Source: Candidatus Kerfeldbacteria bacterium (lineage in GTDB: Bacteria > Patescibacteriota > Patescibacteriia > Veblenbacterales > UBA10138). From it: a DNA stretch of 11,361 bases. Under the pieces are notes generated by a model. It searched no databases. It was given only the letters and a program-made list of their open reading frames with translations, and had not been told where the DNA came from. Positions 1 through 7,157 of this stretch are shown here, piece after piece. Numbering within the stretch: position 1 is the first letter of the stretch; each line of letters opens with the position of its first letter. Made by a program: the position numbers and the translations under genes. The stretch covers positions 1 to 11,361 of the forward strand of contig JACRFN010000068.1 in the NCBI GenBank assembly GCA_016217875.1, written 5' to 3'.

Positions 1-3000
1 CATCTCTTTTAACGGCCAAACCCCAGCCTCAATTGGCACCTGGACATCAACCTCTATCCCGACGGTTGACGTGCCTGACGCCGGCACTGACTCCGGCACC
101 ATCACCATAACCCGCGCCTCCGACTCCAAGGCGTCAAACGCTTCGGGAACGTTCTACATCTATCCCCAGATAACAGCCACGGTGGCAGTGGGCACTGACG
201 CGGCCAGGGAATACGACGCTGGCGATACTGACGGCGTCATTACAGTCTCTGGCAACCACTTTGGCGCCGCTGGCACGGTCACTATCCTAGGCTCCACCGG
301 CACCCAACAAACCACTGGTTCCTGCTCTGGCACGGCTTATCAGGCCACTTGCGTCGGGCTGCAGGTGCCAACCGCTATAGCTGACTCCACCTACACCGGC
401 AGCATAGTGCTGACCAGAACCAGCGACACCAAGGCCTCTACTTACGCTGGTTTCAGGATTTTACCCAGGATAACCTCCTTAACTCCAGATTCAGGATCTA
501 ACGGCACTTCTGCCACCATTGCCGGCGACCACTTGTGCCAGAGCGGCGCTTGTTTGACCGCCGCCCAATGGAATGCCACGCCTGACGACGGCGATGACGT
601 TAAATGGGGCACCACCAACGCCACGGTCACCGGCACGCCTTCGCACACCTCCATTATCGCCAACGCCCCGGCCCTTGCCAACGGCCCTTATACCGTCACC
701 GTTACCTCTTCCACTTATGTTTCCAACGGCAAGACGTTTACGATCGTGAACGTGGCCTTAACAGTTAGCACTGCAGGGTCCCAGGTCGCCACGGTAGTAA
801 GCGGCGCAACCAGCCAGCACATTGGCGGCGGTTCAACGGCGGCTTTCCGCTTGCAGATAGACGTGGGCAGTGCCTTAGTCTCAACTGTTAAGGTTAGCGA
901 CACCGGCAACGTGACCTTTGCCAACCTAACTTCGCCCAAACTTTATTACGAGAACGGCGCCGCCTGCGCTTATGACGGCATTGAGTCTAATGTTACAGGG
1001 AGTTACACCGGTGAAGGCGCCAGTTTTACCCTGCCGTCAGTATCTATAGCCGTAGCGCCGAATTACACTTGTTTGTATTTTGTGTCTGATGTCGGCTCGT
1101 CAGCCTCCGGCGGACAAACCATTGATGTGGAAATTACCAACCCTTCAACAGATGTCTCTGTGTCTGGTGCCACCAATAGTGATACTGTAGCCAAAGCCAT
1201 AACCGGTACCACTACCGTGCTGCCTAATGCCACCTCAATTACCAATGATACTGAAGGCGCACTGACTGACGGCGGACGGTCCACGCAGTCCATTACCATT
1301 TTAGGTGCGGGCTTTGGTTCAGCCAGCGCCGGCTCCAGAGCCAGTTGTGCGGGGGCGGTTAATACTGGCTGTATCAAAGTCGGCGGTACTTCGGGCTATA
1401 CAGTGGTTGATGGTGATGTTATTACTTGGTCTGCCACCTCTATTACCTTTACAGTCAATGCCGCCATTTCGAACGACGGCGGTACCGGCGCCTCTGGCTT
1501 GGTATTTTATGGTGGCGCTCAAGTGGACGGCACGCCAGTGACTTTCTACGTTTACCCCCGCGTAAGCTCGGTTGACGTTACGGCTTCAACTTCCGGCACG
1601 CCGATAGCCAATGGCGTAACCGAGGCCAGGCAAACCGATACTATAAGAATAAACGGCGACCACCTGGGTACCGGCGGTACCACAACTAATTTGTCGGTTA
1701 ACGGTACGAATGTTTCCGGTACCTTGGTTTGGAGCTCAACTCAAGTGACCAGCGCCATCATCGCCGGTGGTACTGTCACTGGCAATGTGGTAGCCACCCG
1801 GCCTTCGGATTCACGCACTTCAGGTACTTTCGCTTTTGCCATTCTGCCGCGCATTACATCCATTACCGTACCGGCCGACGCGCCGGCTGATTCGGCTTGG
1901 CAGGGCTCCAGCCTGACTATTACGGGCGATCACTTTGAGGCCTCCCAAGGCAGTGGCAAGGTGACAATTAACGGTTCTGATGTTACGTCAGGTATGACTT
2001 GGGGTGATACCTCGGTATCAGGCGTAGCCGTGCCGTCAGGCGCCACCAACAACGGCTCCATCACACTGACGCGCAATACCGGCGGCAAAGTGTCCAATAC
2101 CTACGCCACTTTCTACGTGCTACCCAAGGTTACCTCTACCGGGCCGACTAATGGCGAGGGTGGGGAGGGCGATACTGTTTCGCTCACCGGCAACCACTTT
2201 GGCACGGTAGCGGGTACAGTACGTTTCTACAACGCCAGCCAGACAGTAGACGTGACCTCGGGCCTGACCTGGGGAGCCTCTAGTATTACCGGAGTAGTTA
2301 TTCCGGCAGGAGTAAACGATAATCTCGACAGCTTTAACCTGGAGGTGGTGCGCAGTGCGGCTGGCGGGCAAAGCGACGGCAAATCCTCCACCAACGATGT
2401 ACGCGACAACTCGGCTTATAAACTGCTGCCTAAGATTACCCGCGTTGACGTGACGGCTTCTGGTTCAGGCACGACCATTGCCAATAGCGTGACTGAAGCC
2501 AAGCAGAGCGATACCTTGCGGATTTACGGCAACCACTTTGGCGCGGCGGCCACCGGCAGCGTGACAGTAAACGGCGCCGCGACCTCGGGAGCGCGCACCC
2601 AGTCGTGCGCCGCTTCGGGTACGCCGGACGGTTGTTCCATCATCACCGTCGTAATTGGCAACGGCACCTCTAGCCCCCTAGAACAAGGAACAGCCGCTGG
2701 CAATATAGTGGTGACTCGGGCGGCTGATGCCAAGACCAATACCACTGCTTTTACGCTTTTGCCTCGTATTACTTCGCTGATTACGGCCGAGGTGGCCGAT
2801 GCCTTCCGCGAAGGTGATGCCAGTGTTACGGTGAACGGCGACCACTTTGGCACCACCGCTGATATCGTACCTATTACTTTGACGGCGCAGGCGGCGGTCA
2901 ACGCCACGGTTAACACCTGGACTAGTGGTACCGACATCAGCCTAGACATCCCCGCCGCCTTGGTGGATACGGTTGATAACGGTACGCTTGGTGTGCGGCG

Positions 3001-4570
3001 TCTGTCAGACTCGAAGACCGCCAACAACTGGAGTATTACAGTGTTGCCCAAGATTACCGGGCTTAACCCAATTGAAGGCGCCGAGGCCGACCAGATTACC
3101 ATTTCCGGCAACCACTTTGGTTCTGACCCCGGGGCTGGCAACCGTTCCAGTACCACTGATAATGTTAAGTTCGGCGCCACCCAAGCCTTAAACGCCGATT
3201 TCGTAAACCCAGAGTGGAGTGCCACTACCATTAACGTCAAGGTGCCGGTGGGCGTGCCGACTGGCGCGCAGAATATAGTGGTGCGGCGCTTGTCGCGCGA
3301 CTCAAACGCCCAACCTTTCACCGTGCAGGCGCCGGAGCCGGTGGCGCCCACCAACCTTTACCAGTTTACGGCTAACACCGACACCGCCCAGCCGCCAACC
3401 ACCAACATGGCCGTGGGTGACGGCGTCGGCGGCCAGCTTGTTATCTGGTTCAGGCTGGACATGACAGGCGGCAAGAAGAACGAGAACTATTATCCGCAAG
3501 TGGAAGTTAAGCCTCTAGGCACGGCTTTTGAGTGTACTGGTTCTGGTGCCTGTTCCGTGACCAGCGGCTATTATAATGAAGGCAGCGGCGTCAATTATCC
3601 CGGCGGCGCGGCGGTTAAGGGTTGGGCGTCGGTGACCGCGGCTGATGCCGGCCAGTATCACTGGCAGGCCCGTGTTAGGAATTCGGCCGGTAACGGACCG
3701 TGGGCTTCGTTCGGCGGCAATGCCGACCCTAATGATCTCGACGTTTACGTTGACAACTCGGCGCCTGGCATTACTTTGAACGGCGGTAATTGTAGCGGCG
3801 CTACGAGCAACTTAAGCGATCGCGGCGCTACCATCACCTGGAGCACCTCTGATGCCACCTCGGGCGCCGAGCCACCGCCCGGCAGTGGGGCTTACAGTAC
3901 GGGCCAGGTGGAATATTTGGCCTCCAGCCAGTTCACTGATTGGACCTCAACCCCCGGCACCACCACTACGCTCCAGCCGCGCGAGAACAGCCCCCATATA
4001 GTTATTATCTCTGGGCTCAACCCCAGCACCAGCTACTCTTTCCGCGTCCGCTCGAAAGACGGGGTGAGCAACGAAGGTTACTCCCACACTGGCGCTTCGG
4101 CTTGCACTTTCAACACCACTTCCTCCAGACCAATGAAGTCCATCCAGCACTTTATTGGCCAGGAAACAGCCGCTACCACCGCTGGCACGCTCATTACTTA
4201 TTCACCGTCAATCTACATTCCCGAGAGTCCGGCCTCTGACATTGTGATAAAGAGCGCCATTATTGAAGTAAATGGCGTGAGCGCTTCAGGCAGCCAGGCC
4301 CTTAAGGTTGAACTTAAGCGCGGCACCGGCGCTTATGGCAGCGACGGCGGGGCCGCTAGTTACACCGTTGACGCCACTGATGCCATTACGCCGTTCAAGA
4401 TTTTATTTGACGCTCTAAACCCGCCGGCCTCTTGTACCGACTGTCAGAATATGAACGATATTACTACCGGCGCCAACACTTACAACTATAAGTTTTATCT
4501 TAAACCCACTGTCGCGGGTGTGAGCGCGCTGTCAGCCAAACTTATTCTTACCTATACTTATGTGCCGTAG
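1..4570 (+). CDS. Large multi-domain surface protein with IPT/TIG repeats (5' partial)
   Basis: The frame is open from base 2 to the TAG at 4568-4570, so the true start is upstream of the window; the GTG at 71 is only an internal codon. The visible 1,522 residues are Thr/Ser/Gly/Ala-rich beta-sandwich modules. About nine and a half IPT/TIG-like units each carry a G-(N/D)-H-F-G or similar motif near the start, an R-x-S-D-x-K-like motif near the end, and close with (L/Y)-P-(R/K/Q)-(I/V)-(T/S). A different beta domain interrupts the array at about 750-1210. Two fibronectin-III-like domains follow (about 3340-3755 and 3760-4120), then a FIGQE domain (4151-4567) that recurs twice in the next gene. 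There is no LPXTG motif or C-terminal membrane segment, so it is presumably secreted by an N-terminal signal outside the window. The likely role is adhesion or a pilus-associated surface layer (inference). The domain types are fairly sure, the function is not. Confidence 0.85.
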   Translation, partial: ISFNGQTPASIGTWTSTSIPTVDVPDAGTDSGTITITRASDSKASNASGTFYIYPQITATVAVGTDAAREYDAGDTDGVITVSGNHFGAAGTVTILGSTGTQQTTGSCSGTAYQATCVGLQVPTAIADSTYTGSIVLTRTSDTKASTYAGFRILPRITSLTPDSGSNGTSATIAGDHLCQSGACLTAAQWNATPDDGDDVKWGTTNATVTGTPSHTSIIANAPALANGPYTVTVTSSTYVSNGKTFTIVNVALTVSTAGSQVATVVSGATSQHIGGGSTAAFRLQIDVGSALVSTVKVSDTGNVTFANLTSPKLYYENGAACAYDGIESNVTGSYTGEGASFTLPSVSIAVAPNYTCLYFVSDVGSSASGGQTIDVEITNPSTDVSVSGATNSDTVAKAITGTTTVLPNATSITNDTEGALTDGGRSTQSITILGAGFGSASAGSRASCAGAVNTGCIKVGGTSGYTVVDGDVITWSATSITFTVNAAISNDGGTGASGLVFYGGAQVDGTPVTFYVYPRVSSVDVTASTSGTPIANGVTEARQTDTIRINGDHLGTGGTTTNLSVNGTNVSGTLVWSSTQVTSAIIAGGTVTGNVVATRPSDSRTSGTFAFAILPRITSITVPADAPADSAWQGSSLTITGDHFEASQGSGKVTINGSDVTSGMTWGDTSVSGVAVPSGATNNGSITLTRNTGGKVSNTYATFYVLPKVTSTGPTNGEGGEGDTVSLTGNHFGTVAGTVRFYNASQTVDVTSGLTWGASSITGVVIPAGVNDNLDSFNLEVVRSAAGGQSDGKSSTNDVRDNSAYKLLPKITRVDVTASGSGTTIANSVTEAKQSDTLRIYGNHFGAAATGSVTVNGAATSGARTQSCAASGTPDGCSIITVVIGNGTSSPLEQGTAAGNIVVTRAADAKTNTTAFTLLPRITSLITAEVADAFREGDASVTVNGDHFGTTADIVPITLTAQAAVNATVNTWTSGTDISLDIPAALVDTVDNGTLGVRRLSDSKTANNWSITVLPKITGLNPIEGAEADQITISGNHFGSDPGAGNRSSTTDNVKFGATQALNADFVNPEWSATTINVKVPVGVPTGAQNIVVRRLSRDSNAQPFTVQAPEPVAPTNLYQFTANTDTAQPPTTNMAVGDGVGGQLVIWFRLDMTGGKKNENYYPQVEVKPLGTAFECTGSGACSVTSGYYNEGSGVNYPGGAAVKGWASVTAADAGQYHWQARVRNSAGNGPWASFGGNADPNDLDVYVDNSAPGITLNGGNCSGATSNLSDRGATITWSTSDATSGAEPPPGSGAYSTGQVEYLASSQFTDWTSTPGTTTTLQPRENSPHIVIISGLNPSTSYSFRVRSKDGVSNEGYSHTGASACTFNTTSSRPMKSIQHFIGQETAATTAGTLITYSPSIYIPESPASDIVIKSAIIEVNGVSASGSQALKVELKRGTGAYGSDGGAASYTVDATDAITPFKILFDALNPPASCTDCQNMNDITTGANTYNYKFYLKPTVAGVSALSAKLILTYTYVP
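1570..1668 (+). repeat. First copy of a long-period internal duplication (partner 2443-2540)
   Basis: The segment V-D-V-T-A-S...I-A-N-x-V-T-E-A-(R/K)-Q-(T/S)-D-T-(I/L)-R-I-x-G-(D/N)-H occurs here and again at 2443-2540, 873 bases (291 codons) later, which is three IPT units. Similarity is visible in both protein and DNA and is much higher than between neighbouring units. This suggests that a block of three units was duplicated and has since diverged. Confidence 0.7.
2443..2540 (+). repeat. Second copy of the long-period duplication (partner 1570-1668)
   Basis: Matches 1570-1668 across the start of an IPT unit up to its G-N-H-F-G motif. The following two units (about 2760-3055 and 3056-3325) would correspond to those at about 1852-2125 and 2126-2430, but with weaker similarity. 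Confidence 0.7.
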
Positions 4571-4606
4571 CGGCCTGTAGCCTATGGCGAACGGCTAGCG
4601 AATCTT

Positions 4607-5995
4607 ATGGTGAAGAATAGGTACCAAGGCACAGTAACCAGGACACGAGAAGTTGTTATTACGCTTCTTGTCGTACTTAGCTTTAGTTTTTGGCCGGGCA
4701 GTAGCGTTCAATCCATCACAACCACGGCGCGCAAAGAAGGCCAGTGGTTCATAGGCCAGGAGGCTTCGGTGCTGGGAAGTGGCTCTTACAATAACAGTGG
4801 CAATGGTTGGGGATTCACCATTAACGTACCGGAAACGCCAACCGTGCGCAGCGCCATCATTGAGGTCACGGGAGTCTCCTACAACACTTCCGGCAGCCAA
4901 ACAATCACGGTTGACTTGGAGCGAGGCATAGATTCAGCTGGCGCTTGCACCTCCCCAATAACCGGCTGCGTGCAAACCTACACGCTGCCGGCCTCCAGTA
5001 ACCCCAAACGTTTCACCATTTCCTATGACGCCTGGCAGGGCGGCGGCAATACGCCGCTCGGGAATATAGCGGCCGCGGCCACTGATTACAGTTACACTTT
5101 GTACGTAAAAGGCACGGCCACTGGCGGGCAGTACTCGCTTTTTGCAGCCAAACTAATCTTGTCTTATGACGGGTCAACCACTGTTAGTAATCAGCTTAAA
5201 ATGACCGAGACTTTTATTCATCAGGAATTAGCTTCCACCAGCTCTGGCACCGAGGTATCAAAAAGTTTCAGCCTGAATCTTCCTGAGCAGTCGCCCAGCA
5301 TCAAAAGCGCTTTTATTGAAATAACCGCCGTGGCCAAGGGGAGCAGCAGCACTGCCACAGTGGGGGATGACGTCAAGGTCAATCCGCCCGGCAGCCCCAG
5401 CTACAATAACGCCACCCTTGACCTAGGTGGAGGTTCCACTGAAACAACCAAGTTTACCAGGCTACTTGATGCGTCGTCCGTGGTGATAGATAGCTATTTT
5501 CCCGGTTACCAAAATTACACTTTTTATTACAAAGGTACGAACTACACTACCAATGTGGTATCGGCCCGGATATATGTTACTTATAAGTATACCAATACCG
5601 GTACCGGTTACGTGACCTCAGGGCAGATAATTTCTTCCGTTTACGACACCGGCGTAAGCCAAGGCGCTGCTTTTAATTCAGTTTATTGGCAGGGAAGCTT
5701 GGGCAGTCCGCCGGGCGTGGTCAAGTTCCAACTCGCCACCTCTGATTGTTCCAATGGCAAGACCAATCCGCCCACCTGCAACGACAGCGGTGCTTGGTCG
5801 TATCTTGGGTCCAATTGCACCAGTGGTACTTATTACCAAGATAATCCCAACACGCCACAGGAAGTAGGTTGCGCCTCCAACCATGATAATAAGCGCTACG
5901 TGCGCTATAAGCTTATTATCTGTTCTAATGACTGCGTGACCGCTGGCACAGCTACGCCGCAAGTAGACGATGTAGTTGTTAATTTGAGTAAGTAG
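4607..5995 (+). CDS. Secreted protein with two FIGQE domains and a C-terminal beta domain
   Basis: 462 residues. The ATG at 4607 is followed by a basic stretch and a hydrophobic core (about residues 16-28), then small and polar residues, as in a Sec signal peptide; no clear ribosome binding site precedes it. Domain 1 (about residues 46-188) begins W-F-I-G-Q-E and ends A-K-L-I-L-S-Y; domain 2 (about 200-328) begins F-I-H-Q-E and ends A-R-I-Y-V-T-Y. Both contain an (I/V)-(K/R)-S-A-(I/F)-I-E-(V/I) strand and match the C-terminal domain of the upstream protein. The last part (about 335-462) is a separate beta domain with S-V-Y-D-T-G, V-K-F-Q-L-A-T-S, R-Y-V-R-Y-K and a final V-D-D-V-V-V-N-L motif. 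Six or more cysteines there may form disulfides. No membrane anchor is seen. It is 36 bases after the large surface protein and one base before a prepilin gene, so a pilus-associated adhesin is plausible (inference). Family not recognised. Confidence 0.85.
   Translation: MVKNRYQGTVTRTREVVITLLVVLSFSFWPGSSVQSITTTARKEGQWFIGQEASVLGSGSYNNSGNGWGFTINVPETPTVRSAIIEVTGVSYNTSGSQTITVDLERGIDSAGACTSPITGCVQTYTLPASSNPKRFTISYDAWQGGGNTPLGNIAAAATDYSYTLYVKGTATGGQYSLFAAKLILSYDGSTTVSNQLKMTETFIHQELASTSSGTEVSKSFSLNLPEQSPSIKSAFIEITAVAKGSSSTATVGDDVKVNPPGSPSYNNATLDLGGGSTETTKFTRLLDASSVVIDSYFPGYQNYTFYYKGTNYTTNVVSARIYVTYKYTNTGTGYVTSGQIISSVYDTGVSQGAAFNSVYWQGSLGSPPGVVKFQLATSDCSNGKTNPPTCNDSGAWSYLGSNCTSGTYYQDNPNTPQEVGCASNHDNKRYVRYKLIICSNDCVTAGTATPQVDDVVVNLSK
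5885..5920. repeat. 10-bp perfect inverted repeat inside a coding region
   Basis: GATAATAAGC at 5885-5894 is the exact reverse complement of GCTTATTATC at 5911-5920, with 16 bases between. A second, competing 5-bp stem (AGCGC 5892-5896 with GCGCT 5902-5906) lies inside it. It sits near the 3' end of the secreted-protein gene, about 75 bases before its stop. No U-tract follows, so it is not an ordinary terminator; it may be incidental. Confidence 0.5.
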
Positions 5996-5996
5996 T

Positions 5997-6560
5997 ATGT
6001 CGTATTTAAATTTTAAATTCCGTTCCTCGCTACTCGTTCATAACACGAGAGACGATTGGCGATTGGCGATCCGCGGTTTCAGCTTGCTGGAATTAATTAT
6101 TTACATTGCCATTTTGGCAGTGCTGCTGATGGTGATTGTAGGGTTAGCTTCAACTTCCAGCCAGTCTAGTTCAGCCGAGGAGGCCCGGGCCGAGGTACAA
6201 CAGAATTTACGTTTTTCTTTGGATACTATAAGCTCAGCCGTGCGTCGCGCCGCTAGTATAAATACGCCAACGGCTGGTGGTAGCGGGTCAGCTTTATCAT
6301 TGGCCATGTCGGACGGTTCTAAGAATCCCACCGTCTTTGATTTATCCAGTCAAGTTTTGCGAATTACGGAGGGTGCCGGCATAGCACAGGCTCTTACCAA
6401 TAATAGGGTGAAAGTGACTTCGATCGGCTTTCAGCATTTAGCCAACGCCTCGCCAGCCAAGCCGACAATTCAGATAACGCTTACCATAGCTTATAACGAT
6501 CTCGGTCGTTCGGTTTATCAATATTCTAAAACCGAACAGACCACGGTATCGCTACGTTAA
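5997..6560 (+). CDS. Type IV prepilin, PilW/GspJ-like minor pilin
   Basis: 187 residues, starting one base after the previous stop. It has a prepilin signature: R-G-F-S-L-L-E-L-I-I-Y-I-A-I-L at residues 26-40. Prepilin peptidase would cut after Gly27, giving a mature N-terminal Phe with Glu at +5. The hydrophobic helix runs to about residue 50, followed by an amphipathic stretch (E-V-Q-Q-N-L-R-F-S-L-D-T-I-S-S-A-V-R-R-A) typical of the PilW/GspJ minor-pilin group, then a beta-rich globular end. The product would sit in the inner membrane and enter the pilus, probably at its tip complex. The 27-residue leader is long, and its DNA shows a 7-bp period. No Shine-Dalgarno sequence is evident. Prepilin identity is strong; the exact subclass is less sure. 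Confidence 0.85.
   Translation: MSYLNFKFRSSLLVHNTRDDWRLAIRGFSLLELIIYIAILAVLLMVIVGLASTSSQSSSAEEARAEVQQNLRFSLDTISSAVRRAASINTPTAGGSGSALSLAMSDGSKNPTVFDLSSQVLRITEGAGIAQALTNNRVKVTSIGFQHLANASPAKPTIQITLTIAYNDLGRSVYQYSKTEQTTVSLR
6005..6080 (+). repeat. Degenerate heptanucleotide repeats encoding the prepilin leader
   Basis: Read in 7-base steps: TTTAAAT twice (6005-6018), then CGTTCCT, CGCTACT, CGTTCAT (6021-6041), a four-base break, then CGAGAGA, CGATTGG, CGATTGG, CGATCCG, CGGTTTC (6046-6080). Most units begin with CG and several are near-identical neighbours. Almost the whole leader up to the cleavage site is made of this DNA. Confidence 0.65.
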
Positions 6561-6564
6561 TTTT

Positions 6565-7059
<495 letters not shown>

Positions 7060-7157
7060 TTGCGAAGCTTGAAGCTCGACCTATCATCTTCTAATTCTAA
7101 TCATCTCCTAGATATGAAATTTGGACTTCGTAATTCGGTCTTCGGCCTTCGTCACCT
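7060..7157 (+). repeat. Intergenic heptanucleotide repeats upstream of pilM/N
   Basis: A 98-base gap holding related 7-base units: GCGAAGC, TTGAAGC (7062-7075) and then GGACTTC, GTAATTC, GGTCTTC, GGCCTTC (7123-7150), ending seven bases before the pilM/N start codon. GGACTTC is the exact reverse complement of the AAGTCCG unit (rotated). I see no promoter, terminator or ribosome binding site that stands out from the repeats. Confidence 0.7.

Larger units (their letters stand above)
2..3325 (+). repeat. Tandem IPT/TIG-like domain repeats
   Basis: About ten units of 85-115 codons. The (G)(N/D)H(F/L)-type motif recurs at about 251, 523, 1652, 1924, 2189, 2528, 2836 and 3106; a divergent G-A-G-F-G form lies near 1307. 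Several copies keep almost the same bases (GGCAACCACTTTGG or GGCGACCACTTTGG). Unit ends read I-Y-P-Q-I-T, L-P-R-I-T, L-P-K-V-T and so on. The first unit is cut by the window edge. The array is interrupted at about 750-1210 by a beta domain without the motif. Confidence 0.75.

Noticed and set aside
2524..3354. Long antisense open frame of 276 codons
   Set aside because: It lies fully inside the IPT protein gene. The plus-strand frame continues for 1,500 codons with clear domain motifs, and the antisense product has no recognisable domain. It is a by-product of GC-rich repeat coding.
3940..4239. Plus-strand 99-codon frame inside the surface protein gene
   Set aside because: Its product is a low-complexity sequence with no domain, in the wrong phase of a confident fibronectin/FIGQE coding region.
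4571..4606. Heptanucleotide repeats between the two surface protein genes
   Set aside because: Cutting the gap into 7-base steps gives CGGCCTG, TAGCCTA, TGGCGAA, CGGCTAG, CGAATCT, which look loosely related, but similarity between units is too low to claim a repeat.
5885..5920. Inverted repeat as a regulatory hairpin or terminator
   Set aside because: It is inside a conserved-looking coding stretch, has no T-tract and has a 16-base loop with a competing inner stem; kept only as a structural note.
7069..7097. Possible promoter TTGAAG...TAATTC before pilM/N
   Set aside because: The -10 match is poor and the elements coincide with heptanucleotide repeat units, which explain the sequence better.
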